From contig JABFGK010000002.1 in NCBI GenBank assembly GCA_013112555.1, forward strand, positions 558,001-622,000: a stretch of 64,000 bases of DNA. The letters are read 5' to 3'. Under the pieces are notes generated by a model. The model was given only the letters and a program-made list of their open reading frames with translations. It had not been told where the DNA came from and did no database searches. Position 1 is the first letter of the stretch; each line of letters opens with the position of its first letter. Made by a program: the position numbers and the translations under genes. Shown piece after piece: positions 1-9,326 of this stretch. Origin of the DNA: Planctomycetota bacterium. GTDB lineage: Bacteria > Planctomycetota > Phycisphaerae > Phycisphaerales > UBA5793.

Positions 1-591
1 TTCGAGCGGCTCCATGACGAAGTACAGCGCATGTACCTTGCTCATAATAAACGAACCGGTCCGGTGCTGCCCGAAGCGGAAGTGCCAGACGCACCAGTTG
101 ATCATCGTCAACCCGCGACGCTTCAGATGGAGGACGATTTCGGCAGCCGTATCGTCCGGAATATTCACCCACAGGCTCCCGGTCGGTGCCAGTGCGCTGA
201 TGCAGGCATCAAGCCAGTCATAGGTGAAGCGTTCGTAGTCGACCCAGGGCATCCCGTCGGCCCACTCGTCATAGGGGACATCCCAGTTGAATGGCGGGTC
301 GGCAAATATGAGATCGACCTTCCCGTTGGCCCATTCCGGGAGGGCCGGGAGAATGTCGCGGCAGTCGCCGACAAACACCTCGGTCTGCGGGTCAGCCAGC
401 GTGTATGCCGGCGTGATCGTACCCAACGATGCCGGCTGATGCGGGTCCATCTGGTCGCCGAGTAAACGAATCTGATTCGCCGCACCGGCATTGGCCAGAT
501 CGGCTGCCGCTTCACGCTGGCGAGCGGTCGCACCGGTCGGCATGGCATATCCGCCGGGCCGGTCAAACAACGTGTTCTTCTTCTCCGCCAC
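1..591 (-). CDS. Site-specific DNA methyltransferase (adenine/cytosine-N4 type), 3' end cut by window
   Basis: The frame is open from GTG at 591 to the window edge (197 codons). The GTG has an AGGAG about 10 nt upstream. Residues 98-103 read DPPFNW, the motif IV catalytic loop (DPPF/Y) of N6-adenine and N4-cytosine methyltransferases, followed by a conserved-looking stretch through WVNIPDD and WHFRFGQHRTG. Motif IV lies near the N-terminus and no FxGxG SAM-binding motif precedes it, so the order is that of a beta-class enzyme whose motif I should lie beyond base 1. It would transfer a methyl group from SAM to DNA. No restriction endonuclease is visible here, so it may be an orphan regulatory methylase; its partner could lie outside the window. 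Recognition sequence unknown. Confidence 0.85.
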   Translation of the reverse strand, partial: MAEKKNTLFDRPGGYAMPTGATARQREAAADLANAGAANQIRLLGDQMDPHQPASLGTITPAYTLADPQTEVFVGDCRDILPALPEWANGKVDLIFADPPFNWDVPYDEWADGMPWVDYERFTYDWLDACISALAPTGSLWVNIPDDTAAEIVLHLKRRGLTMINWCVWHFRFGQHRTGSFIMSKVHALYFVMEPLE

Positions 592-1167
592 GGTTCGCAC
601 ACTCCTGTATTGCTGCCTGTTGACTGTCCATTCTGACGGCTCAGTGTAGTCGGGCAAGGCCGGAGGCGCGACTGTTCAGAGGCAGTTTCAGGACAGTCGG
701 CCGATCTTCTCCTAACCGCCACATTCGGCTGGACATCGGCATCGAGTTATGGTAACTTGGCCCTTGCTCGACGAATCGCGACTCACAAAGCCGCCACCGG
801 TGGTGGCGGTAACAACAAGAGTGCCAATCGGGAGATTGGCGATCCGGGGGGAAGAGGAGGAGAGGATGGATTCCCGCGTTCGCGGGAATGACGGAGGAGG
901 GGGGCACATGCCCTTCGGCTTTGCTCAGGGTCTTCGACAATGTGCCCCTACCGACGAGGAGGCCCGCTTGCTCACGCGCGCGGCTCGTCGATCCAACGAC
1001 TCACGGGCGAGACGCCCATGCCACCGCTTGCTCACGCGCGCACCGACTTTTCAGGCGGGATTGTGAAAACGCTCTGGACGCCGGTTCATCGTGTGATACC
1101 TTGTAGTTACGCAGCCGGTCGCCTCGATGGCTCGCGTGCGGCATCTGGCCATCAATAGGAATTTGAC
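592..1167. other. Intergenic region with mosaic repeat pieces
   Basis: No convincing gene. It carries pieces shared with the 2666-3365 tandem repeat: a segment near 795-845 (GTGGCGGTAACAA... and CCAATCGGGAGATTGGCGATCC) in direct orientation, and a segment near 958-990 (GCTCACGCGCGCGGCTCGTCG) that matches the same repeat family in reverse complement. The palindrome 870-889 lies between them. The rearranged order suggests a dispersed mosaic intergenic repeat. Confidence 0.6.
870..889. repeat. dRS3-like 20-bp palindrome
   Basis: ATTCCC-N8-GGGAAT with an 8-nt centre GCGTTCGC, a perfect match to the consensus form of Neisseria dRS3 repeats. Related copies with ATTCCT/AGGAAT arms lie at 2869-2888 and 3176-3195, and a degenerate one at 49581-49600. 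Confidence 0.7.
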
Positions 1168-2598
1168 ATGCACCTGAACGAGAAGACCTCTCAAAATGAT
1201 ATAGGACGAAGCCGATGCCTCAGTGCCTGGGGATGCTGGAGTGTTCCTCCAGTATCCCTCTTGGCGCGTGCGTGCGCCCTTTTTACTTTGTGTTTGACGT
1301 GCTGCGCGCGAGCAGATGAGTATGCCATCATTCAATTGGAGACGACAGAGAAGTGGTCGTTCGGAGAGAGTATCAACAGTCTTGGCCTGGTGTGCGGTGC
1401 TGCCTCAGGCGATCCGCTTGCCGCACCAATTGTGTGGGAGCGGGACAACTACCTCAAGTTGGGGAATCTCGGAGGGAATGACAGCACCGCGCAGGCCATC
1501 AGTGATTCGGGAGTAGTGGTAGGATACTCGGGGTATCCGGACTTCAGGGAGATTCCCTTTGTCTGGATTCAGGGGCGCGGTGACTGGATGGCCTTGCCCA
1601 TGCCTGATGGATATGACGTCGGGCGTGCAAATGGGGTAAATGAGCACAACCAGGCCGTGGGCTTTTGTCGTCACTTCGAGTTAGGCGATTCGACTGCCGT
1701 GACTTGGACTAGCGGACAAGTGAATGAACTTCCCGGCCTAGGCGGATGGGGGAGCGCGGCAGCAGATATTAGCGACAGCGGTTGGATCGTCGGCTGGGCA
1801 GTTGATGATCAACTTACCCGTCAGGCGGTATTGTGGACTTCTCAGAGTACTATTGTGGTTTTGGGAACGCTTGGCGGATGGTGGTCCGTTGGAACGGCTT
1901 ATGGAGTCAACGATTTTGGACAGATCACAGGTTTCTCTGAGGCTTCCGTTGACGAGCATGCCTTCCTCTGGCAGGATGGTGAGATGTTTGACATCCACGA
2001 TCATCCGTGGGATACGAGCATTGCGTTTGGGATTGCAAACACTGGCGAGGTGGTGGGCACCCTAATAAAGAGTTCTTATGGTGAGTGGACAGCCTTCCTG
2101 TGGCGCGATGGAAGTGGGATGCTGGAACTGAGGAACATGCTTCCACCAAACTCGAACTGGACCAACTTAGAACAGGCCCTTGACATCAATGAATTTGGTC
2201 AGATTGTCGGTTACGGGTTTCGGAGCGACCGAAACTCATACAATCACGGCTTTCTGATGACGCCGATCTATCCCACCTTCACACTCGATCAACCTTCACC
2301 CGGCGTTGCAGGTGAGGTCAATACTATCACGGCGCGCAATCTCACGCCGGGCGCCAAAGTGTACCTCATCTACGGCATGGTGGGCGGCGGCTCGATCATT
2401 CCGCGATGTGAGATTGTGGAGGCAGCGCTGCAGATAGACGATCCCGTCATTGCAGGAACGGCCATCGCCAATGCGAACGGGATTGCAACATTAGTCGGCA
2501 AGGTGCCGAGCAAGTGGGCCGGGCAGGAGGTATTGATCCAGGGGTTGGTGTCGAGTGAGTGTGACATCAGCAATCTTATTGTCGTGAAGTTTGAGTGA
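1168..2598 (+). CDS. Secreted HAF-repeat protein
   Basis: 476 aa. A hydrophobic N-terminal segment ending near CCARA (about residue 50) looks like a signal peptide, with a long preceding n-region; the ATG at 1168 is the first reasonable start. From about residue 85 to 380 there are repeated units of the form INxxGxIVGxS...HAFLW..G...LGTLGG, the signature of the HAF extracellular repeat family, which probably folds as a beta-propeller. From about 380 to the end comes a beta-rich module (PGVAGEVNTITARNLTPGAKVYLIYG ... in short segments) also present at the ends of the proteins at 22731-31525 and 62268-63308. Function unknown; probably on the cell surface. Flanked by repeat-rich DNA on both sides and apparently monocistronic. 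Confidence 0.85.
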   Translation: MHLNEKTSQNDIGRSRCLSAWGCWSVPPVSLLARACALFTLCLTCCARADEYAIIQLETTEKWSFGESINSLGLVCGAASGDPLAAPIVWERDNYLKLGNLGGNDSTAQAISDSGVVVGYSGYPDFREIPFVWIQGRGDWMALPMPDGYDVGRANGVNEHNQAVGFCRHFELGDSTAVTWTSGQVNELPGLGGWGSAAADISDSGWIVGWAVDDQLTRQAVLWTSQSTIVVLGTLGGWWSVGTAYGVNDFGQITGFSEASVDEHAFLWQDGEMFDIHDHPWDTSIAFGIANTGEVVGTLIKSSYGEWTAFLWRDGSGMLELRNMLPPNSNWTNLEQALDINEFGQIVGYGFRSDRNSYNHGFLMTPIYPTFTLDQPSPGVAGEVNTITARNLTPGAKVYLIYGMVGGGSIIPRCEIVEAALQIDDPVIAGTAIANANGIATLVGKVPSKWAGQEVLIQGLVSSECDISNLIVVKFE

Positions 2599-2665
2599 TG
2601 AGGAATTGCATTGGACCGTAGGGTGGGGTGAGCGTTCCTCGCGAAAGCCCACCGGCAAGGACTGA

Positions 2666-3365
2666 CTCCGACGAGCCGCGCACGTGAGTAAGCGGGCCCT
2701 TACTATTGTCCGATGAATCATCTGCCTGTCAGGACTCGGCGGACCTCGTCCTGACCTACCACGCTTTCGTCATGCTCGCGCACGCGGGCATCCAGGGGGA
2801 ACGGCCCTGTGTGTGCAGAGCTTCCATGCCCAGCTCGACTCAGAATAGCTCCTGCTGAATCTCCCTGGATTCCTGCGTTCGCAGGAATGACGAGTGAGGA
2901 GGCATCGCCTTCCGGTGGTGGCGGTAACAAGGAAGACGCGTGCCAATCGGGAGATTGGCGATCCGGGCGCCTCCGACGAGCCGCGCGCACGTGAGTAAGC
3001 GGGCCCTTACTATTGTCCGATGAATCATCTGCCTGTCAGGACTCGGCGGACCTCGTCCTGACCTACCACGCTTTCGTCATGCTCGCGCACGCGGGCATCC
3101 AGGGGGAACGGCCCTGTGTGTGCAGAGCTTCCATGCCCAGCTCGACTCAGAATAGCTCCTGCTGAATCTCCCTGGATTCCTGCGTTCGCAGGAATGACGA
3201 GTGAGGAGGCATCGCCTTCCGGTGGTGGCGGTAACAAGGAAGACGCGCGCCAATCGGGAGATTGGCGATCCGGGCGCCTCCGACGAGCCGCGCACGTAAG
3301 TAAGCGGGCCCTTGCTATTGTCCGACGATTCGTCTGTCAGGACTCGGCGGACCTCGTCCAGACCT
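2666..3365. repeat. Tandem direct repeat, ~307-bp unit, 2.3 copies
   Basis: Unit 1 begins CTCCGACGAGCCGCGC at 2666 (305 bp), unit 2 at 2971 (307 bp, two extra bases GC in its first line), and a partial third unit at 3278 runs about 88 bp before diverging. Units 1 and 2 are almost identical over their whole length. Each full unit contains a dRS3-like palindrome (2869-2888, 3176-3195) and a smaller inverted repeat CCAATCGGGAGATTGG. Small reading frames inside are duplicated by the repeat and show no protein-like features, so this is read as non-coding repeat DNA. Confidence 0.85.
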
Positions 3366-3380
3366 ACTCCTGGGAGGGAA

Positions 3381-4250
3381 TTAGATCCCTTTCGGCGTCG
3401 CACCCCAGTGCATCTTGCGGATCAGCGTTCGCCAGTAGTTGCCGGCAGGGTTGATCACGAGCGGCACCTTGCGGCAGTACTTGCCCATCACGATCCGGTC
3501 GCCTGCCTTCAGTTCCTGTGAGCATTGCCCATCCATGACGAGCGTCGTCCCCGGGTTTGCACGCAGGACCGTCACGGCCACCGGGCATGCCGGTGACACG
3601 ACGATCGGGCGGAAGGCGAGGCTGTGGGCGGCAATCGGTGTGATGGCGAGGCAGTCGAGGTCCGGCGACAGGATCGGCCCACCGGCCGACACGCTGTACC
3701 CGGTTGAGCCGGCCGGTGTACACAGGATCAGGCCGTCCCCCTGGACCGGCGGTGTCGGCTGGCCATCCAACTCGAGTTGCAACTCGATCATGCGGAACGG
3801 CGGCCCGCTGGTGATCACACAGTCGTTCAAGGCCACCTGATGGAACACCGGCGAATTCGGATTCTGCTCGCCGTCATACCGGAACACGCGTGCCTCGATC
3901 ATGATGCATTCGCGCACGAGCAGGCCGTTGTCACCGAAAATGTGCCGTGCCTGCCGTTTGATGCCGGCCAGATCGAAGTCGGCGAGGAAGCCGAGGTGGC
4001 CGAAGTTGACGCCGAGGATCGGGATCCCGGTATTCACCAACCGTCGAGCCTGGCTCAGAATCGTCCCGTCACCGCCCAATACCACGGCCATGTCAGCCTT
4101 CAATCCGTCGTCCACCACCGGGGCATCGGACTGGCCCTCGAACTCAGCCACGATCTGGGCCCGCTCGGCCAACCACTGCCGAAAGTCCGCCAGTTGGTCA
4201 AGAACGTCCGGGTGGTCCTGGTTCGCAATGAGGATGACACGTTTCGACAT
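3381..4250 (-). CDS. nadK: NAD kinase
   Basis: 289 aa, normal length for the family. It phosphorylates NAD to NADP in the cytoplasm, the only route to NADP. GGDGT at residues 59-63 is the catalytic/nucleotide-binding signature, followed by NFGHLGFL and a C-terminal TPAGSTGYSVSAGGP block, all diagnostic of NAD/diacylglycerol kinase fold enzymes. The ATG at 4250 gives the usual N-terminus (KRVILIANQDHP). Divergent from the small membrane gene at 4333; its 3' end abuts the tandem repeats. Other NAD(P) genes in the window (nadE, pntA/B) are not linked to it. Confidence 0.97.
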   Translation of the reverse strand: MSKRVILIANQDHPDVLDQLADFRQWLAERAQIVAEFEGQSDAPVVDDGLKADMAVVLGGDGTILSQARRLVNTGIPILGVNFGHLGFLADFDLAGIKRQARHIFGDNGLLVRECIMIEARVFRYDGEQNPNSPVFHQVALNDCVITSGPPFRMIELQLELDGQPTPPVQGDGLILCTPAGSTGYSVSAGGPILSPDLDCLAITPIAAHSLAFRPIVVSPACPVAVTVLRANPGTTLVMDGQCSQELKAGDRIVMGKYCRKVPLVINPAGNYWRTLIRKMHWGATPKGI

Positions 4251-4332
4251 ACGCTGCTATTGTACGAAGCGATACCGCCCCGGGTTACCCGGAAAATACC
4301 CCTGTCTCGTCGAATAATGCAGGAGGAGGGAC

Positions 4333-4647
4333 GTGCCCATGCCGGAATCGCAAGTCACCATTCTGATCGTGCTGGCAGTCCTCAACTGCCCGGTGTACTG
4401 GCTGGCCTGGCGGGTCATCTTCGGCAGTTGGGACGCGTTCTGGGAGGCTGTCCGCTATGCCTTCCAACCGGACCTCATTTCGTTGTTCACCGGCCAATGG
4501 GGCGAGGATTGGTACAACGAGATGAAACTCGGCCTGTTCTTTGCCATCTGCGTCGGCATGGTGGCCGGCCAGTACTACCTGATCACAGTCGTGTTCGGCG
4601 ATGGGGGGACGGCCGCTGCTGCTGCTGCCGCAACCGGGTCCGGGTAG
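4333..4647 (+). CDS. Small membrane protein of unknown function
   Basis: 104 aa. The GTG at 4333 sits 6 nt after AGGAGG, a better spacing than the in-frame ATG at 4339. Two hydrophobic segments (about residues 8-30 and 67-90) predict two transmembrane helices with a W/F-rich loop between them. The tail is an alanine run followed by GSG. No family recognised. It lies 60 bp before the gene at 4707 and could be cotranscribed with it. Confidence 0.7.
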   Translation: MPMPESQVTILIVLAVLNCPVYWLAWRVIFGSWDAFWEAVRYAFQPDLISLFTGQWGEDWYNEMKLGLFFAICVGMVAGQYYLITVVFGDGGTAAAAAAATGSG

Positions 4648-4706
4648 ATTGCGTTGATGGGCTGCTCGTCTGTGCGTGCCCGCTGAGGCACTGACTACAC
4701 TAGTGC

Positions 4707-6170
4707 ATGACTGAACCGGCACCGTCACAGCAGGTTCCTGATGTGACACCCGTCACCGAACCGGCACCGTCCGCATCCCAACCCTGGGAGGCGGCCGCCT
4801 CGGATCTGGCTGAGAGTTGTCCCGAACTCAGGCCCGTCCTGCTGTCCCCGCAGGATGAAGTCGCCTGGCTGGAGGCCGTCAACCGCTCACGGATCGGCAA
4901 CGACCAACTCCGTGCGTACGAGTGGTGGCAACTTGATGCGCTGGATCGTGATGGCAATGCCCTGTCCATCAGCCTGTACCACGGCAATCCATTTGACCCG
5001 GCCTATCGGCGGGCGCTGCGGCATGAGGGACGAGACGAGGACGTCAACCGCAAGCACCTGCTCCCCGCCTCGTTTCCAGCGCTTCGAATGAGTCTGATGA
5101 TTGGCAGCTCGGTCGCTGCCCGAGCATATCGCACCGCGTCACACATGCACTTCACCGAAACGGGGGCACACCGACCGACCTGGTCTGCAGGGTTCGAGGA
5201 TTTTCGGCTCTCATATGACTCCTCGGACAATGGGTGGCGCCTGACCGGCGAAGTGCCCCTGGACCAGATCGGCCTCATGGCTGACCTGGGACTGTCGAAG
5301 TTCTATGGCAAGGATGCGGAGACGAGCGGGCCCCGCCCGACGGCCTACGTTGACGTCACGATCACGCCGTTGTTTGACACGCCGACGCTCCAGCGGGCTT
5401 CGATGCCGGATTCGCCGGCCGGCAATCAGCATGATTGGCTGCTCATGTGCCCGGCCGGTGTGGTCAACGGCAGTGTGACCATTCGACCACGGTCGGCAGT
5501 CCGACTCCCACACAAGTCGAAGCACAAACGGCGCACGACGGCGACGACTACCATCCCGGACGTACCGGCCGATTCGAGTTCGCGACTGCCCGATGCCGAC
5601 CTTCCGGACTTCACGGTCGGCGAATCGATCCAGGGAAACTCGTGGACGTTCCGGTTCGACCGGGCCTACGGCAGTCTCGATCACTTCTGGGGCAGCGGGC
5701 TGATCGGCAACGGGATGCGCCGGTGGTATCGAGCCCGTCTCCCGTGGGACACCGGCACGGTCGTCGCCGAGATCCCAACGGTGCGGAAGTACATTCAGTT
5801 GGCCGGCACACTCATGTGGTTTCGACCGGACGCCCCGCCGCAGGTCGCCCGGTGTGGCTTGCCGGGCAAGCCGGTCTTTCAGCGCGGGGCCTGGCTGCTG
5901 GCCTACCCGCGCAGTATCGATTGGAGTGCATCGTCCTCCCGGGCACAGGTCACGCACGAGATTGAGCGGCTGGCTGATGTCTCGCCCGGCCAGGGGATGG
6001 CCGTCACGTCTGCGGAGTTCGAAGCGGGTCTATCCCCGTTTGAAACATCACACGGACCGGCCGCTGGGCTTTTTGAGATGATTCAGCCATCGCGCGTCGA
6101 TTGGCGACTCTGGCAGCGGTGGGCCGGCCCACGTCGTGAGCCGGAGACCCAGGAGCCGATGATCGTGTGA
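4707..6170 (+). CDS. Putative CrtC/AttH lipocalin-like protein
   Basis: 487 aa, no signal peptide or membrane segment. The N-terminus is Pro/Ala-rich (about residues 1-30). The segment around residues 321-329 (YGSLDHFWG) resembles the GxxDHNWG motif of the hydroxyneurosporene synthase (CrtC)/AttH family, whose members have two lipocalin-like halves; WSAGFEDFRLSY and WRLTGEVPLDQ would fit the first half. A basic low-complexity linker (HKSKHKRRTTATTT) near residues 270-285 separates the halves. CrtC adds water to carotenoid double bonds; AttH-like proteins have varied or unknown roles, and no carotenoid genes are nearby. The assignment rests on one motif and overall layout, so the substrate is open. 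Confidence 0.55.
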   Translation: MTEPAPSQQVPDVTPVTEPAPSASQPWEAAASDLAESCPELRPVLLSPQDEVAWLEAVNRSRIGNDQLRAYEWWQLDALDRDGNALSISLYHGNPFDPAYRRALRHEGRDEDVNRKHLLPASFPALRMSLMIGSSVAARAYRTASHMHFTETGAHRPTWSAGFEDFRLSYDSSDNGWRLTGEVPLDQIGLMADLGLSKFYGKDAETSGPRPTAYVDVTITPLFDTPTLQRASMPDSPAGNQHDWLLMCPAGVVNGSVTIRPRSAVRLPHKSKHKRRTTATTTIPDVPADSSSRLPDADLPDFTVGESIQGNSWTFRFDRAYGSLDHFWGSGLIGNGMRRWYRARLPWDTGTVVAEIPTVRKYIQLAGTLMWFRPDAPPQVARCGLPGKPVFQRGAWLLAYPRSIDWSASSSRAQVTHEIERLADVSPGQGMAVTSAEFEAGLSPFETSHGPAAGLFEMIQPSRVDWRLWQRWAGPRREPETQEPMIV

Positions 6171-6192
6171 TTCCGATCATCACGCAACTCGA

Positions 6193-7293
6193 TCATTCAC
6201 GCCGCTTATCGTCGGTTGCCTTCTTGAGCGTCTTGCGCTCCTTGTCGGTCAGGCTGTGCAGTCCCTGCGTTGCGATCTTGGACAGAATGCGATCAATCTC
6301 GGCCTCGTTTGCGGCACTGTCCGGCGACGACCGGCCGAATCCCGCGAAGTAGCCACCGCCCCCTCGCCGGCCGCTGCTGCTGCCACTGTCCCCTTTGGAC
6401 CCGTAGCGCCGATTCTCGACATGCCGCGTGCCCGCCGAATCCGGCCGCTGGTATACACTGCCGTGGAACTGCCCGAAGGCGTGATGCCCTCGTCTCTTGA
6501 GGCGATCCAATGGGATCCACAAGGCCCAGTTGAGCGTCTTGGGATACCGGATCAGCAGTGCCCCGAGCATGGCGCCGCCGAGGTGCCCGGCTTCGCCGCC
6601 TGCATTCGAGCCGGGGGCTGCCATGTACACGGTGACCAACGCCAGGGCAGCCAGGCCGTAGGCCAATGTTCGGATCTTCATCGTCACCGGAATAATCAGC
6701 ATGAGCAGCAGGGTAATCGTCTGGTTCGGCCTGAGATATGCCAGCGCAAACAGGACGCCGAACACGCCGGCCGATGCACCGATCAGCGGGGTCTTCGGAT
6801 TATTCACCAGCAGGAACGGCATCGGGCGACCGACCATCTGGCCGGCCACATTCAGCAACAGGTACAGACATGCACCGGCACACCCGCACAGCAGGTAGAA
6901 CGCGAGATACCGCCGCGAGCCGAGGTGCTTCTCAACCTGCGGCCCGAACCAGTACAACCCGAGCATATTGAACAGGATGTGCAGGAAACCGGCGTGCAGG
7001 AACTGAAACGTGATGAACCGCCATACCTGCTTCTGAATCAGCGCTGAGTAGGTCGAAAAATGGCCCCACTCGGTCAGGATGTGAACGGGCTGGCCCTGCG
7101 GTGTGCGCATGAAGCCGGCCAGCAGAATGCCGACAAAGAACACCGCCACGTTGATCACAATGATCCACGTGTTGATCGACCAGCCGGACATGCCCGACAT
7201 GCCGGACGGCAGCGATCCCCCGTTCGTAAACGGGTTGCCAAAGCCCGGCCGCCCCTGCCCCTCGTATGCGTAATCTCGATCGTACAGACCCAT
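6193..7293 (-). CDS. Rhomboid-family intramembrane serine protease
   Basis: 366 aa from the ATG at 7293, chosen because the product then starts MGLYDRDY, as in other planctomycete rhomboids as I recall them; an upstream ATG at 7332 would add 13 residues. Six or more hydrophobic segments. Catalytic serine in GASAG (S174) and histidine in AGHLGG (H237) form the rhomboid dyad; HILFN lies in the conserved TM2 region. After the last helix there is a cytosolic tail of about 110 residues, low-complexity and Gly/Ser-rich, ending in a helical segment (IDRILSKIATQG, LTDKERKTLKKA). It should cleave transmembrane segments of substrate proteins within the membrane; substrates unknown. Convergent with the gene ending at 6170. 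Confidence 0.93.
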   Translation of the reverse strand: MGLYDRDYAYEGQGRPGFGNPFTNGGSLPSGMSGMSGWSINTWIIVINVAVFFVGILLAGFMRTPQGQPVHILTEWGHFSTYSALIQKQVWRFITFQFLHAGFLHILFNMLGLYWFGPQVEKHLGSRRYLAFYLLCGCAGACLYLLLNVAGQMVGRPMPFLLVNNPKTPLIGASAGVFGVLFALAYLRPNQTITLLLMLIIPVTMKIRTLAYGLAALALVTVYMAAPGSNAGGEAGHLGGAMLGALLIRYPKTLNWALWIPLDRLKRRGHHAFGQFHGSVYQRPDSAGTRHVENRRYGSKGDSGSSSGRRGGGGYFAGFGRSSPDSAANEAEIDRILSKIATQGLHSLTDKERKTLKKATDDKRRE

Positions 7294-7899
7294 AAGCGTC
7301 CCGTGCCTACTCCGATTCATCGCCTTCGTCATCGTGGTGCGCCGTCGTCACCACCCACTCTATCACTGTTCGCCACCCCGGGCCGCCAATTTCGCCCGCA
7401 GCACGATATGGCTTGGATTGCCCATATACGCCCGGCGCTTCACACAGGATCGGCCCGATTCGACCGGATTGGCCATCTTTGCGGATACCTGCTGAGTCGG
7501 CCTGCCCCTGATTTCCCGCCGGATCGCCCGGGCGACTCGAACCCTTCGTACTCCACGAGTACTCCACACAACGTGTCCACACGGGAACCGAATCAGACAC
7601 GTCGAAACGAGTCCGGCCCGGTCATGGCGTCCGGTCATCGCCGGTGCGTCGCACTTCAACCTGGAGGTGACAGCGATTCCAGGCACACTCACGCACTGAA
7701 AGTCGGCATGCATCTGTATGCAGTGCAGAAGGGAATCAACTCAGTGAGCGCAAATTCACAGGCCAAACCAATAAACCATCTACGCCTCAGCATTTACTGT
7801 GATATATACTCCACAGCATTCATGTCAGTCACACGGTCTCTTCACAACACACATCCGGGATATGTTGTTTTGTGAGAGCGTAGCGAAAGGACGCCTGCT
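7294..7899. other. Intergenic region, no gene supported
   Basis: About 600 bp between two divergent genes. Short frames exist, including a minus-strand one ending at 7363, but none has a good ribosome site plus recognisable protein character. It must hold the promoters of the rhomboid and of the HtrA gene; the 80 bp before 7900 are AT-richer than their surroundings. Confidence 0.4.
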
Positions 7900-9288
7900 A
7901 TGAGGCTGCGGCAGATACACAGTGTCATCCTTGCCACGTCGTTCCTCCTTGCATTCAGCACTGTATTGAATGCTCAGACCTCGTCACAGGCTGTTGAGCA
8001 ATCCGGCGTTGACTTCCGTGCCATCGTCCAACAGGCCAAAGCGCAGGTCTTCCCGGCCGTCGTCTATATCAAGTGCATCAGCGAATCGACCGAAGGCGGC
8101 AAACACGAGCAGATTGAAGTCGGCGGCAGCGGCGTTCTTATTTCACCCGAGGGCGAAATCCTCACCAACTGGCATGTCATTGATAAAGCAGTCAGCATTC
8201 GATGCCTGCTCTACGATGGGCGGCACGGCCATGCCGAGGTCTTAGGCTCTGACAAGGACACGGACCTGGCATTGCTGAAACTGAATCTCGAATCCGACGG
8301 CAGTGCGCTGCCGTATGCTGCCATCGGTGACTCACGCGAGCTGAGTGAAGGCTCGTTTGTGATGGCAATGGGTGCCCCATGGGGGTTGAATCGCTCTGTT
8401 TCCATCGGCATCGTGTCCTGCGTCCGTCGCTATCTGGATGGGAGCAGTGAATACAACGGTTGGATCCAGACCGATGCTGCCATCAATCCCGGGAACTCAG
8501 GCGGGCCGCTCGTCAACACGGCCGGTGAGATCGTCGGTATTAATACGCTTGGCATGGGCGGCAGTGCCGATGGGATGGGCTTTGCCAACCCGTCTGAAAT
8601 CATCAAGATCGTCATCCCGCAGTTGCGCGAGCATGGCGCGGTGCAATGGTGCTGGACCGGGTTGCAACTGCAACCGCTCCACGATTTCAATCGTGATATG
8701 TACTTCGATGAGACCGATGGGGTGATCGTCGCTGAAACCGATCTGGACAGCCCGGCCCGGCATGCTGGCTTTCAGGCCAAGGACCGCATCATCAGCGTGA
8801 ACGGCCGCACGGTCACAGCAGCAGCGCAGGAGGACCTTCCCGAAGTCCGGCGAACCATCGCACTGCTGGAGCAGGGGGTCGAGGCGATCTTTGAAATCGA
8901 GCGTGACGACGAGATCCTGCAACTCACATTGACGCCGCGCAAGAAGGGCCAGGTCGAGGGGGCGGAACTCGCACTCGAACGCCTCGACTTCACCGTCAAG
9001 GAAATCAATCAGTTTGACAATCCCGAACTGCACTTCTATCGCCAGCAGGGGGTCTTCGTCTACGGTGTGCGTTACCCCGGCAACGCATCGGATGCCGGCC
9101 TGCGCACCGGAGACATTCTGACCAAGATTGACGACGCTGCCATCGAGACGATTGATGATGTCAAAGCGGTTCATGAACGTCTCATCGAGAACATCGACGA
9201 CACGCATCGCGTCGTGGTCGTCGTTCTTCGGCGCGGGCTGATGCGACAGATCGTACTCGACTTCGCACGTGACTACGAAAAACAATAA
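7900..9288 (+). CDS. HtrA/DegP-type trypsin-like serine protease with two PDZ domains
   Basis: 462 aa. The signal peptide ends at about NAQT (residue 27), so the protein is exported. The trypsin-like domain (about 40-240) has a complete triad: H92 in TNWHV, D122 in KDTDLALLKL and S200 in GNSGGPL. PDZ domains follow at about 245-335 and 365-455. In this family the protease degrades or refolds misfolded envelope proteins, with PDZ domains recognising C-termini. AAAGGA about 9 nt before the ATG is a fair ribosome site. It is 38 bp upstream of a PDZ pseudoprotease in the same direction, so the two probably form an operon and may act together. Confidence 0.95.
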   Translation: MRLRQIHSVILATSFLLAFSTVLNAQTSSQAVEQSGVDFRAIVQQAKAQVFPAVVYIKCISESTEGGKHEQIEVGGSGVLISPEGEILTNWHVIDKAVSIRCLLYDGRHGHAEVLGSDKDTDLALLKLNLESDGSALPYAAIGDSRELSEGSFVMAMGAPWGLNRSVSIGIVSCVRRYLDGSSEYNGWIQTDAAINPGNSGGPLVNTAGEIVGINTLGMGGSADGMGFANPSEIIKIVIPQLREHGAVQWCWTGLQLQPLHDFNRDMYFDETDGVIVAETDLDSPARHAGFQAKDRIISVNGRTVTAAAQEDLPEVRRTIALLEQGVEAIFEIERDDEILQLTLTPRKKGQVEGAELALERLDFTVKEINQFDNPELHFYRQQGVFVYGVRYPGNASDAGLRTGDILTKIDDAAIETIDDVKAVHERLIENIDDTHRVVVVVLRRGLMRQIVLDFARDYEKQ

Positions 9289-9326
9289 GCACACACAGTG
9301 GAACCTTCATCACAGAGAGCCAGACC

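Noticed and set aside
165..722. 185-codon minus-strand frame over the methyltransferase region
   Set aside because: The alternative minus frame encodes DPPFNW and reads through to the edge with a good GTG start; this one is a shadow.
5211..5957. 248-codon minus-strand frame inside the CrtC/AttH-like gene
   Set aside because: Arg-rich composition typical of antisense GC-rich frames; no ribosome site.
7363..7713. 116-codon minus-strand frame upstream of the HtrA gene
   Set aside because: No recognisable family and only a weak ribosome site; not reported as a gene.
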